Source: Prevotellaceae bacterium UBA2448 (lineage in GTDB: Bacteria > Bacteroidota > Bacteroidia > Bacteroidales > Bacteroidaceae). Taken from it: DNA of 64,000 nt. The notes under the pieces are model-generated. The model worked only from the letters and a program-made list of their open reading frames with translations, was not told the DNA's origin and searched no databases. The translations under genes and the position numbers were made by a program. The DNA lies in NCBI GenBank assembly GCA_002342585.1, contig DDQG01000042.1:22056-86055 (forward strand), given 5' to 3'. Below, piece by piece: positions 18,118 through 27,211 of this stretch (position 1 is its first letter; every line of letters starts with the position of its first letter).

Positions 18118-18956
18118 TTCTTCAGCGAGTTTGGAATGATAAATGTGAATGTAGTACCTTCCCCTGGGATTGTGTCCACAAGAATCTTTCCTTTATGTTT
18201 TTTAGTTATTATATCGTTTGTTATAGACATTCCCAGTCCGGTACCCTTTCCAACAGGTTTGGTTGTGAAGAATGTGTCGAAAAGTTTAGAACGGACTTCA
18301 TCATTCATACCCATGCCATTATCAGTAACCACGATAGAAAAATCTTGTTCGCCATCCACTACTTTTACGTTTATTTCAGGATGATAATCTTTGTCAGCAG
18401 CCAAAGTCTCTTTTTCCTTAACAGTATAACATGCGTTATTCATGACATTGAGCACAGCCCTGCACAAATCCTGAGGGACAACCATCTTCTTTGTCATATT
18501 CTGGGGATATTCTTCCTTGATTGCGATATTAAAATTCTTGTCATTTGCCCTCATGGCATGATATGACAACCATACATACTCATGCACAAGTTCACAAATG
18601 TCTGTTGCGAAAAATTCATCGTCCTTACCTCGGCTTTGTAACAATATGCTACGAATAATATTGATTGCACGCTGTCCATGTTCCTCTATCTTACTCAAAT
18701 TCTCTTTCAAATCCTCTGATATCTCGATAATTTCCTCAGCATCATCATCACCCAGTTTCTCCTTGCATTCATCCACGATATCCATAAGATCGTCGAGCAG
18801 TTTTTCCGACATCTTACTGAAATTGATGACAAAATTCAGCGGATTCTGTATTTCATGTGCAATACCCGCACTAAGCATACCAAGTGAAGCCATTTTCTCT
18901 TGGTTGTGCAACTGCTGTTGCAGATGTTCAATCTGTTGTAATTCGTCGGTTGTCAT
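18114..18956 (-). CDS. Soluble sensor histidine kinase
   Basis: The 280-residue protein has no membrane segment. A short coiled coil (1-22) leads into the H-box GIAHEIQNPLN with phospho-acceptor His34. A long dimerisation helix pair follows, then the ATP-binding domain with N-box (NVMNNACYTV), G1 (DNGMGM), F-box (FFTTKP) and G2 (GKGTGLGMS). All catalytic motifs look intact. It is a close relative of the C-terminal half of the preceding gene, whose H-box lacks His. ATGA overlaps join it to both neighbours. It likely works with that protein, perhaps as a heterodimer, and could phosphorylate the receiver domain at 24 kb. Confidence 0.93.
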   Translation of the reverse strand: MTTDELQQIEHLQQQLHNQEKMASLGMLSAGIAHEIQNPLNFVINFSKMSEKLLDDLMDIVDECKEKLGDDDAEEIIEISEDLKENLSKIEEHGQRAINIIRSILLQSRGKDDEFFATDICELVHEYVWLSYHAMRANDKNFNIAIKEEYPQNMTKKMVVPQDLCRAVLNVMNNACYTVKEKETLAADKDYHPEINVKVVDGEQDFSIVVTDNGMGMNDEVRSKLFDTFFTTKPVGKGTGLGMSITNDIITKKHKGKILVDTIPGEGTTFTFIIPNSLKK

Positions 18957-21619
18957 GGCAATATAATTGTGAAGTTAGTATATTTGTTCTTTTCGGATTT
19001 CACTTGTATGCTTCCACCAAAATCCTGTATGATTTGTTGTGACAAATACAATCCTACACCAGGAGCTTCCGATGTAGGCTTGGTAGTGAAGAATGGGTCG
19101 AAAATCTTGTCGATAATACCAGCTTCTATACCTGTACCATTGTCATAGAAATACATACGAGGAGGTTCTTCACCCGAATGTGGTTGTATAGAGACCCTTA
19201 CCAAAGGTTCGTATTTTTCACCCTTTGCGTTTAAACGCTCAGCTTTCTTTATCACAGCATAGATACTATTATGAACCATCGACGCAATCACCTTACTCAT
19301 CAATTCGGCATTTACGTCGGCAACGATAGGCAATTCAGGTTTCTCCCATTCCACCGCAATTTTATACTTCTCTATATCCTCGTGATAATACTTATTGACT
19401 ATCTCAACTACCTGAGTACAAAGTGTAGCGACATCTGTTGCTTCAATTTTGTCAGACCTTTCCTTCAGCATTTCTTCCATTGCCTTCAGGATTCGAGTAG
19501 TAGATACTCCGTGTTGTTCAATCTTTTCAAGGTTTTGAATCATCATCGACAACACATCCATACAATCCTCATAATTGTCCGAATCCATCTTTTCTTTCTC
19601 TTCCTCCAGATTGTCTTTCATATCATTGGTCAGTCCGAGGGTTAGGTGTGAGAAGTTATTGATGTAATTCATTGGGTTGAGGATTCGGTCTATCAATCCC
19701 TTGGTCAACTTACCCACAGTTGCTTCGTGTTCTTTTCTAAGCAACTCATGCTGTGTATCACGCAGTTCTTCCAATGTAGTCTCCAACCTGTTTGACTTCT
19801 CTTCAATTTCGTTCTTCTGCAGTTCGATTTCATTCTTCTGCAGTTCGATCTCATTCTTCTGCTGTACTACTTCCTCTGTTCTTTTCGATACCATCATTTC
19901 CAGTTGTTCCTGTCTGTATAGTATCAAACGAGTACGATACTTAAAATATGCAGTACTTATAAAGGCAAGAACAATAAGATAAAATACGATGGCATACCAT
20001 CGCAGGTATATAGGATAAGGTATCTCGAATACGATTTCTTCGGCTTCACTTATCTGTCCGTAAGGGTCGATAGAACGAACATTCAAATGATATGTACCAT
20101 ACCCCATATTGTGTAAGTCCAAGTCCTTATCAGCAGACCACTTAGACCATGGGTCATTACGGTGTAATCGGAAACTATATAATGTTGACCCCATAGGATT
20201 GTAGGTATCATCTGACATTGACATATACATATGACGTCCTTCATGCATGAAACTTCGGACAAAGACATGTGGATGGTATAATTTTTCCCCAATTGTTTCA
20301 TCCAATGCCAAACGTATCAATCCAAAATTTCCTCCAACCCAGACTACTCCGTCCTTTATAAAAAGAGCTTGAATACTATAATTGGAAAGTGGGTGTAACC
20401 ATAAAGCCAATTCTTTAGACATACCATCCATCACAAGTCCCATCCCATCGTCATTACAATGCCAGTACTTGCCCTTATCATCGGTATAATCGAGCAGCAG
20501 TGACAGAATTCCGTTATTTTGTCTGGTGAAATGGTCTTTTTTTGCAGCCATATAATAATGGTCGCCACCCATAGTTAGAGCCCAAATACCACCTCTATCA
20601 TCTTTTTTCATCTTTACGATGTTTGGTATAGGATCGATCATTTGCTCTTGTCTTTCATAAGTTCTACGGTATATTCCGTCCATCTCTCCCGACAGAAACG
20701 AATTATTGTTTTCAACGAGCACTGACAACGACATTTTTTGCGACTTCAAGGAGATATATTCGTCATATGTGAAGATACCATTCGTTGTGGCAGCAAGAAT
20801 ACTTCCTCTTACTGTCTCATCCAACTGCCAACAAGCCTGATTCATACCTGGCAATTTAACAAAATGGTCACCTTCAAGCCAAAACAGTCCTTGCAGTGTT
20901 CCAACAAACAGTCTGCCTTTTGCTTCAGCGATACAAGTTACTTGTCCGCGTAAGCCATCTGCTTCTCCAAACTGTGTGTATATCTCAGTCGTGCTGATGC
21001 GGAAGAGTCCATTATCAGTAGCCCCCCAAACAGTACCTTTACCATCGTAGTCGATAGTAGTAACACTATTTGAACAGAGTCCTTTTTCTTCGTTTATCTC
21101 CCATACTTTATTGCCTTGGTCATCAATTGCGATGACACCAGCTGAAGCAGTAGCCAATATGGTACGATCTTTCGATATCTTCAATCTTTTACGTACTTCT
21201 ATACCATTCCATCGGTCCACGTCATTATTTACGGGAGCCAACATCACAGTTTCTTTTGAGGCATACTTGTCGCTTTGTGTATAATAAACCTGAATACTAT
21301 CACCTACTATACCTTCTACACAACCCTTCACGTTTATACCGCTAAACCAAACACGTCCTTTTTCATCCCTGCTCAAGGATACAACGCGGGAAATGCCTGG
21401 GGTATGCAGTATTCGCCATTTCACATTGTCGTACACGAGCAGTCCTTCGAAGTTGGCTACATACACATATCCATCCTTCTCACAGAGAATATCAAAATTT
21501 CTATTATGTGCATTATACACCTTTGAGGAGTAGTTCTTGAAGAATGGCGTACCTATATGGTGGGCATAACCACTTATGCTCACAAACAGTAACGTCAATA
21601 TATATAGGAACTTTATCAT
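18953..21619 (-). CDS. Propeller sensor protein with degenerate histidine kinase domain
   Basis: The 888-residue protein has a signal peptide (1-19), a periplasmic beta-propeller of the Reg_prop type (about 25-450, repeats such as DEKGRVWFSG and YDGKGTVWGATDNGL), a Y_Y_Y-like domain (about 455-540), one membrane helix (about 545-565), a coiled coil with three near-identical heptads (NEIELQK), and a kinase domain. Where the H-box should read AHEIxNP it reads GLIDRILNPMN: the phospho-acceptor is Asp644 and the next residue Arg. The ATP domain keeps N, G1 (DNGTGI), F (FFTTKP) and G2 (GVGLYLS) motifs. It resembles the sensor half of Bacteroidetes hybrid two-component systems, without receiver or AraC domains. 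Confidence 0.88.
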   Translation of the reverse strand: MIKFLYILTLLFVSISGYAHHIGTPFFKNYSSKVYNAHNRNFDILCEKDGYVYVANFEGLLVYDNVKWRILHTPGISRVVSLSRDEKGRVWFSGINVKGCVEGIVGDSIQVYYTQSDKYASKETVMLAPVNNDVDRWNGIEVRKRLKISKDRTILATASAGVIAIDDQGNKVWEINEEKGLCSNSVTTIDYDGKGTVWGATDNGLFRISTTEIYTQFGEADGLRGQVTCIAEAKGRLFVGTLQGLFWLEGDHFVKLPGMNQACWQLDETVRGSILAATTNGIFTYDEYISLKSQKMSLSVLVENNNSFLSGEMDGIYRRTYERQEQMIDPIPNIVKMKKDDRGGIWALTMGGDHYYMAAKKDHFTRQNNGILSLLLDYTDDKGKYWHCNDDGMGLVMDGMSKELALWLHPLSNYSIQALFIKDGVVWVGGNFGLIRLALDETIGEKLYHPHVFVRSFMHEGRHMYMSMSDDTYNPMGSTLYSFRLHRNDPWSKWSADKDLDLHNMGYGTYHLNVRSIDPYGQISEAEEIVFEIPYPIYLRWYAIVFYLIVLAFISTAYFKYRTRLILYRQEQLEMMVSKRTEEVVQQKNEIELQKNEIELQKNEIEEKSNRLETTLEELRDTQHELLRKEHEATVGKLTKGLIDRILNPMNYINNFSHLTLGLTNDMKDNLEEEKEKMDSDNYEDCMDVLSMMIQNLEKIEQHGVSTTRILKAMEEMLKERSDKIEATDVATLCTQVVEIVNKYYHEDIEKYKIAVEWEKPELPIVADVNAELMSKVIASMVHNSIYAVIKKAERLNAKGEKYEPLVRVSIQPHSGEEPPRMYFYDNGTGIEAGIIDKIFDPFFTTKPTSEAPGVGLYLSQQIIQDFGGSIQVKSEKNKYTNFTIILP
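19802..19864 (-). repeat. Three 21-bp tandem repeats within the sensor coiled coil
   Basis: Units at 19802-19822, 19823-19843 and 19844-19864 differ at a few bases each. Each encodes one coiled-coil heptad (Asn-Glu-Ile-Glu-Leu-Gln-Lys type). They lie directly after the membrane helix, in the linker that passes the signal to the kinase domain. Confidence 0.9.
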
Positions 21620-23226
21620 TATTTGATTTTCACGTATTCAACATTTGACCCGATGTATTGCATCCACTCCTCCATTGTAAGACCACGTTTGATCTTTGAG
21701 TAAACCTGCTTTGACATGTATGGTACAGAAATACAATGTCTCACTATTCGCCCATCACTCAGACCAAGCCAAGCCCATATTCCCTTAGTGCTTACACTCA
21801 GACCCCATGCATTACCATCGTAGTTTGCAGGCACGAGCCACTCCGTAGGAGTTCCTTTCGATTTGTTTTTATTTCTTTCTGCACGAGTATCTTTCAATTT
21901 GGGCAAGTACCAAATCAACATCTCCCTGTCATAACATGATGAGACAAGTGTATTATTTGAATAAGTAAGACCCGTAACTTGTGCAATATGTCCACTAAGA
22001 GAAGCAAAGAAATTGTCATCGTCTGTTATTACCACAATGTCTCCGTCTTTCATGCCAAGGAACAGCTTTCCTTCTGACTCTACATGCAAAGCAGAGGTAA
22101 CCACACCCTCTGCGAATTTCTTCATAGGAGTGACATTTCCTGCACCATCCATTTCTACATAAGTGCCGTCTGTATAGAAAATCAGCAATTTGTTATTTCT
22201 TCTCACTGCTGTTGATACTTTCTTCGACGGTATTACAGAATTTATTACATTCTTAGTTTTCAAATCATACCATACGAGTGTACGATGTGCAACGCAGAGT
22301 AATGTAGAAGCATCAATCTGTAATATTTTCACATAATGATCGGATGGTAATTTAACTGTAGTCAGTAACTTTTCGTAATCCAACACACACAAGTCGCCAG
22401 CATAAGACAAAGCATATACATACCTTTCATTCAACCATACAGAACGGAAATCAAAATTATTATCCTGCAAGAGCATGTGCATTTTCCCGTCTTCTATCAG
22501 CACGACTTCACCATAATTGGTAACTGCAACACATCCGTCACGTTGTCCTTTCAGCACCATCACACTATTCACAGCACTACGACGAGGAATGGTATATACC
22601 TTAAACTCTTTAGTAGCTAACATCAACGCCTTGAATGTTTCTTTCTGATATGGATTTCCTTTGTATTTATCTGCAAAATACCAACTTGAATATGCGAGGA
22701 TACGCCCAAGTTCGTCTTCATTACTTTCGAATTTTGCCATTGATGTCGTTCCGAGCGAACGGCTCAATGTTCGGAAACTCAGTGTATCACTAATACTTTT
22801 GGCATATGTAGCAGCATCACGTTGTTTTCTGGCATCATCAGCAGCTTTCTCTGCCTCTGCAGCATTTCTCTCCGCAAGCAACGACTGCTGTTGTGCTCTT
22901 TGTGCATTATCCTGAGCCAAACGAGACTGCTCTTCTGCCTTTGCGGCATTAGCCTCAGCCAGACGAGACTGTTCCTCAGCTCTATCACGTTGCTGATTTG
23001 AGAGATTCATCTGGTCATAAGCAATAGCCTCCATCTGCTGACTCACACGTTTCACTACAGCGGATTCCTTTTCTTTTGCCTTCAAATCCTCTATCTCGTC
23101 GAGCAACTCATCATAATTACTTTGCAACACCCCTCTGCCTATAGAATATGCAACCAAAACAGCTATCGCAACTGCAACGATTGCAACAACTGTCATAATT
23201 GATATGTTAAATCCTTTCCAAGTCAT
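21619..23226 (-). CDS. Membrane-anchored coiled-coil and beta-propeller protein
   Basis: The 535-residue protein (ATG at 23226, 19 bp after the phosphatase stop; the frame stays open further upstream but would overlap that gene) has an N-terminal membrane helix (about 8-30), a coiled coil (about 35-140) with 14-residue repeats of the form AEEQSRLAEANAAK, and a C-terminal WD40-like beta-propeller (about 190-510). The Ala/Gln/Glu-rich coil followed by a propeller recalls the linker of large WD40 signalling proteins. It lacks any enzyme motif I can recognise and probably acts as a scaffold or sensor between the phosphatase and the kinases. Its stop codon overlaps the start of the sensor gene by one base. 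Confidence 0.7.
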   Translation of the reverse strand: MTWKGFNISIMTVVAIVAVAIAVLVAYSIGRGVLQSNYDELLDEIEDLKAKEKESAVVKRVSQQMEAIAYDQMNLSNQQRDRAEEQSRLAEANAAKAEEQSRLAQDNAQRAQQQSLLAERNAAEAEKAADDARKQRDAATYAKSISDTLSFRTLSRSLGTTSMAKFESNEDELGRILAYSSWYFADKYKGNPYQKETFKALMLATKEFKVYTIPRRSAVNSVMVLKGQRDGCVAVTNYGEVVLIEDGKMHMLLQDNNFDFRSVWLNERYVYALSYAGDLCVLDYEKLLTTVKLPSDHYVKILQIDASTLLCVAHRTLVWYDLKTKNVINSVIPSKKVSTAVRRNNKLLIFYTDGTYVEMDGAGNVTPMKKFAEGVVTSALHVESEGKLFLGMKDGDIVVITDDDNFFASLSGHIAQVTGLTYSNNTLVSSCYDREMLIWYLPKLKDTRAERNKNKSKGTPTEWLVPANYDGNAWGLSVSTKGIWAWLGLSDGRIVRHCISVPYMSKQVYSKIKRGLTMEEWMQYIGSNVEYVKIK

Positions 23227-23245
23227 AAGGATGAATGATTGTATT

Positions 23246-24409
23246 CTATTTGTTTTTAATAACCAAAACTGTGATATCATCGCTCTGCGGAGCTTCTCCG
23301 GCAAATGTATGAACCTCAGTATTAATGGCATTCACAATATTTTCACTGCTTGAGCCCTGCAGTCCCCCAATAACCTGTTCGAGTTTTGCTTCACCGAACT
23401 GTTCTTGGTTAAGATTTTCTGCCTCAGTAACACCGTCAGTATAGAGAACCAGCGAATCACCCTTTTCAAGAATCATCTTGTCGTTTTGGAACTTCATTCC
23501 TTCGAAAGCACCAAGCACGATATTTATATGCGACTTCAGCATTTCCACACTTCCGTTCTCATGCAGTATATATGGAGAATTATGACCACAGTTACAATAA
23601 TTTATTTCACCAGTCTTTATATTAAATATTCCGTAGAATACAGTAACGAACATAGAATCTACACTTTCGCCACTGAGCACGTCGTTAACAATCTCCATGC
23701 TTTCACTTGCAGACAGCCCACGCAATCCTGTAGCCTTAATCAGTGTACGACTTACAGCCATAAAGATAGCTGCTGGAACACCCTTACCGGATACGTCAGC
23801 AATGGTAAAGCCAAACTTCTCATCGTCAATACGGAAGAAATCATAGAAGTCGCCGCCCACATCCTTTGCCGCATGCATAGATGCAAATATATCTACCTTA
23901 TCAGCCTCTGGCATATTCAGTTCAAAGGTACGAGGAAGGATAGCCAGTTGGATTTCTCTTGCTACACTTAAGTCAGCCTGAATATCTCTCAGTTCCTGTT
24001 TGTCTTTCTGTGCAGCCTTAACGAAATTAATCTGTTCTATTGCCTTCTCAATGGTCCGTTCCAAATCTTCCAAATCAATTGGTTTTGTTGCGAAGTCGAA
24101 TGCACCGCTGTTCATCGCGCGACGGATATTATCCATATCACCATACGCACTTACCATAATACATTTCTGGGCAGGATTACGCATCTCGTTGATTTTAGTC
24201 AACAAGGTCAATCCGTCCATCTCAGGCATATTTATATCAGAAAGAATTATGTCAATATCTGGATGCTTCAGCAGCATCTGCAAAGCCTCCAAACCATTAT
24301 GAGCAAACAAAAACTCATACTCTCCCTTGCGAATCTTCCTACGAAAAAATTGTGTCAACAGAAGTTCCAAATCCACTTCATCGTCAACACTCAAAATCTT
24401 TACTGCCAT
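23246..24409 (-). CDS. Response regulator with PP2C (SpoIIE/RsbU-type) phosphatase domain
   Basis: The 387-residue protein has a receiver domain (1-120; acidic pair D9/D10, phospho-acceptor D58 in LSDINMPEMDG, Lys in ATKPID), a helical linker (about 125-150), and a SpoIIE-type PP2C domain (about 155-387) with VGGDFYDF, DVSGKGVPAA, NCGHN, YTDGVTEA and SDDITVLVI. Metal-binding aspartates are present. Such proteins dephosphorylate anti-anti-sigma (STAS) or similar serine-phosphorylated partners when their receiver is phosphorylated. No STAS or anti-sigma kinase gene lies in the window. It is the first gene of the seven-gene operon and has its own promoter. Confidence 0.95.
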   Translation of the reverse strand: MAVKILSVDDEVDLELLLTQFFRRKIRKGEYEFLFAHNGLEALQMLLKHPDIDIILSDINMPEMDGLTLLTKINEMRNPAQKCIMVSAYGDMDNIRRAMNSGAFDFATKPIDLEDLERTIEKAIEQINFVKAAQKDKQELRDIQADLSVAREIQLAILPRTFELNMPEADKVDIFASMHAAKDVGGDFYDFFRIDDEKFGFTIADVSGKGVPAAIFMAVSRTLIKATGLRGLSASESMEIVNDVLSGESVDSMFVTVFYGIFNIKTGEINYCNCGHNSPYILHENGSVEMLKSHINIVLGAFEGMKFQNDKMILEKGDSLVLYTDGVTEAENLNQEQFGEAKLEQVIGGLQGSSSENIVNAINTEVHTFAGEAPQSDDITVLVIKNK

Positions 24410-24429
24410 AAATTATATATAATATGTTG

Positions 24430-24461
24430 CAAATGTACAACTTTTATTTCTTGTAAACAAG
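24430..24461 (-). promoter_or_regulatory. Probable promoter of the signalling operon
   Basis: Minus-strand TACATTTG (24437-24430) fits the -7 box TAnnTTTG, and CTTG (24461-24458), 20 nt upstream, is a one-mismatch -33 box. The -7 box is 21 bp before the phosphatase ATG. Confidence 0.6.
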
Positions 24462-24585
24462 AAGAATTAAGAATAAAACACATTATAAAATTCATCAAAT
24501 TGTCACGCAAACACAAGTTATTCTCGTCATCTTGTCAAATTCACAACTGTTTTACTTTCTTTTTTGTTATTTTTTTGCAAAATCC

Positions 24586-24618
24586 TTTTCACATTTCCTG
24601 CAATATTGTTTACCTTTG
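24586..24618 (+). promoter_or_regulatory. Probable promoter of ddh
   Basis: TACCTTTG (24611-24618) matches the -7 box. TTTTC starting at 24586 is an imperfect -33 box about 21 nt upstream. The -7 box lies 37 bp before the ddh start. Confidence 0.6.
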
Positions 24619-24655
24619 CAACCGTAATTAATTAGAACTAAAAACTGTAAAGAAG

Positions 24656-25555
24656 ATGGAGAAAATCAAAGTAGCCATCGTAGGATATGGCAACATTGGG
24701 AAATACGCACTTGAAGCAGTTCAGGCATCAGCCGACATGGAGTGCGTAGGAGTAGTGCGTCGTAAGGGTGCTGACGGTAAACCAGCAGAACTGGCTGACG
24801 TACCTGTAGTAAAGAACATTTCAGAACTCAAAGGTGTGCAGGTAGCTATCCTTGCTACTCCAACTCGTAAGGTTGAAGAGTATGCAAAGCAGTGCCTTGC
24901 CCTTGGCATCAATACTGTCGATTCATTCGACATCCACACTCAGATTGTTGATCTTCGTCGTTCTCTCGACAAGGCAGCAAAGGCAAACAATGCCGTAAGC
25001 ATCATCTCTGCAGGATGGGATCCAGGAAGCGATTCCATCGTGCGTTCCCTCATTGAGGGTCTTGCTCCAAAGGGAATCACATACACCAACTTTGGTCCAG
25101 GTCGTTCTATGGGTCACTCAGTAGCAGTACGTGCTATTGAAGGTGTACGCGATGCTCTTTCAATGACTATTCCAGTAGGTACAGGAATTCATCGTCGTAT
25201 GGTTTACGTAGAACTGGAAGACGGAGCTGACTTCAAGAAGGTAGAGGCAGCTATCAAGGCTGATCCATATTTCGTAAATGACGAAACTCACGTACAGCAG
25301 GTTCCATGTGTTGACGATCTGAACGACGTAGGTCATGGCGTAAATCTCGTACGTAAGGGTGTCAGTGGAAAGACTCACAATCAGCTCTTCGAGTTCAACA
25401 TGAAGATCAACAACCCTGCCCTCACAGCCCAGGTTCTTGTAAATGTAGCTCGTGCAAGTATGAAGCAGAAGCCAGGTGCTTACACAATGATTGAGATACC
25501 AGTTATCGATATGCTTTGTGGAGATCGCGAAGAACTCATTCGTCATCTCGTATAA
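24656..25555 (+). CDS. ddh: meso-Diaminopimelate dehydrogenase
   Basis: Catalyses NADPH-dependent reductive amination of tetrahydrodipicolinate to meso-diaminopimelate in one step, bypassing the succinylase or aminotransferase routes to lysine and cell-wall precursor. The 299-residue protein begins with the Rossmann motif VAIVGYGNIGKYAL. It then shows the family segments VVRRKG, SFDIH, SAGWDPGSDS, the active-site stretch GPGRSMGHSVAVRAIEGV, and MIEIPVIDMLCGDR at the end. Length is typical. It is flanked by its own promoter and a bidirectional terminator, so it is monocistronic. Confidence 0.95.
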   Translation: MEKIKVAIVGYGNIGKYALEAVQASADMECVGVVRRKGADGKPAELADVPVVKNISELKGVQVAILATPTRKVEEYAKQCLALGINTVDSFDIHTQIVDLRRSLDKAAKANNAVSIISAGWDPGSDSIVRSLIEGLAPKGITYTNFGPGRSMGHSVAVRAIEGVRDALSMTIPVGTGIHRRMVYVELEDGADFKKVEAAIKADPYFVNDETHVQQVPCVDDLNDVGHGVNLVRKGVSGKTHNQLFEFNMKINNPALTAQVLVNVARASMKQKPGAYTMIEIPVIDMLCGDREELIRHLV

Positions 25556-25573
25556 AATACAAAATACACCCAC

Positions 25574-25603
25574 AAAAAAGAGGACCTCGAAGTCCTCTTT
25601 TTT
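25574..25603. terminator. Bidirectional terminator between ddh and the propeller gene
   Basis: Stem AAAAAAGAGGAC (25574-25585) pairs perfectly with GTCCTCTTTTTT (25592-25603) around loop CTCGAA. It has a T-run on each strand and sits between convergent genes. Confidence 0.93.
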
Positions 25604-25622
25604 ATTTGAATATATCGTAATA

Positions 25623-27182
25623 TTACTTCACGTACAGCTTCTCTACAGTGCCGTCTGAGTACTTCACGATATTAATACCCTTCTGCAGTTCCTGATGCTG
25701 AGTACCGTCGACAGAATAAACAGCCTTTACTTCCTTATTGCCTGCTACCTTCACATTTTCCACAGAGTCAACAAGAGGATTATAAACTAACAGTTGTGAA
25801 CCATTATCTATTTTCTTAGTTTCTGCAAGAAGAGTACCATCACATGAAATTCCAAGGCAGTAGTCTTCACTTGTAGCAACCGGTATCATTACTCCTTCAT
25901 CAGTTACAGCAAAATTGGTTGAACCGACAACGAGAACATTTCCCATATAGATGGTAGCATCAGTAGTTTCACGATATTTAGCATTCAAGTTAGGCATATC
26001 ATCACGCTTAGCGCCAGTAATTGCAGCCCACTTAACATCATATGAACTTGCATCGAGACAAGCCACAAACTGATCGCTCCAGAGGTCTGGAACAACAGTA
26101 TCATTGAATGGTACTGGTGTTGATATATTTCCTACGACATACAATTTGCCATCATTAACAAACATCTTCTTAATGATGTTGCTAACATACAAACGTTCTG
26201 AAGAAGCAGGAGTGAATTGCTTTGTAGTTACTTCATCAGCAATACGAACCATCAGAGCTCCATAGATATCTTTATCAAAAGTACAGCTTGTTGAAGTTTC
26301 GCCTACTGTAAGAGTATTTGCATTTGCTGCCATAATACCTACATGCAAACCCTTGCCGTCGGCAGTCATGCCAATAGAGAAGGGGCCGAAATTACTTGAT
26401 ACCACCTCTTTTTCGCCCTTAAAAGTAAGAACATTTTCCACGTTAGTTCCATCCCATGCAATCACATCGAGACAAAGCGCATCATATACAAGTCCCTCAC
26501 CTGCGAAAAGATTACCATTTACATCAACAGAACCTGCAGTAAAACCACCTCTGAATGTGAAGCTGACATAGACCTTGCCACCCTGCACTACGAGAGCAGT
26601 AGGATTTACCATCATATCCGAACCCTCTGTATATTTTTCCGGATATTTTGTATTAGCATGTGGATAAATTGGCAATACTCCCTGAAGCACACCATTAGTA
26701 TTATACTTAGCAATAAAAGCATTCACCATATCGTGCGATTCTTCTACACCTGAATATTCTTCAGTATCATCGCCCTTAGAACCAAACACAACATCATCGG
26801 CAAAAGTACCTGCCACATAGATATAATCACCGTCAACGACAATCTGTGATATCTTTGCAGCACCCTGAATACCTACTGCCCACTTAGCGAATGCAGATGG
26901 TACTCCTGGTGAAACCGCTGCAATATAAGCACTGGTAGCAATATTCTCCAATAAGTCATCGCCTATCATAATCATGTCATCATAGAGACCTGTCTGATAA
27001 ACCACACCGTCTGCACCAAAAGCAGATGGAGTAGAAACTGGTGCGTATTTTCCTTCGTATTCCTTGATGCTTTCTGCACTACCTGTCAGAGTTTCGAAAT
27101 CAAAAGTCCAGGCATTTGCACTCAGCGTGCTAAGTAGCATTGTCCCAACGAACATTCCGAGGGTTAATAATTTCTGTTTCAT
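25623..27182 (-). CDS. Secreted beta-propeller-like protein with C-terminal sorting tail
   Basis: The 519-residue protein has a signal peptide (MKQKLLTLGMFVGTMLLST, cleavage near ANA). The long beta-rich body (about 70-440) has recurring strands of the type DGDYIYVAGTF, GGKVYVSFTF and DGKLYVVGNI, spaced like propeller blades. The end (AVYSVDGTQ, LQKGINIVKYSDGTV, EKLYVK) resembles type IX secretion C-terminal signals seen in other genes here. No enzyme motif is recognised. As last gene of the protease-SusC-SusD unit it may be a surface ligand-binding protein of that uptake system. Confidence 0.7.
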   Translation of the reverse strand: MKQKLLTLGMFVGTMLLSTLSANAWTFDFETLTGSAESIKEYEGKYAPVSTPSAFGADGVVYQTGLYDDMIMIGDDLLENIATSAYIAAVSPGVPSAFAKWAVGIQGAAKISQIVVDGDYIYVAGTFADDVVFGSKGDDTEEYSGVEESHDMVNAFIAKYNTNGVLQGVLPIYPHANTKYPEKYTEGSDMMVNPTALVVQGGKVYVSFTFRGGFTAGSVDVNGNLFAGEGLVYDALCLDVIAWDGTNVENVLTFKGEKEVVSSNFGPFSIGMTADGKGLHVGIMAANANTLTVGETSTSCTFDKDIYGALMVRIADEVTTKQFTPASSERLYVSNIIKKMFVNDGKLYVVGNISTPVPFNDTVVPDLWSDQFVACLDASSYDVKWAAITGAKRDDMPNLNAKYRETTDATIYMGNVLVVGSTNFAVTDEGVMIPVATSEDYCLGISCDGTLLAETKKIDNGSQLLVYNPLVDSVENVKVAGNKEVKAVYSVDGTQHQELQKGINIVKYSDGTVEKLYVK

Positions 27183-27211
27183 AATTATATAAATATTGTT
27201 TAGTTAATAAT

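Noticed and set aside
24410..24655. Small gene or RNA between the phosphatase gene and ddh
   Set aside because: The gap holds only AT-rich DNA and two divergent promoter candidates; no structure or frame is convincing.
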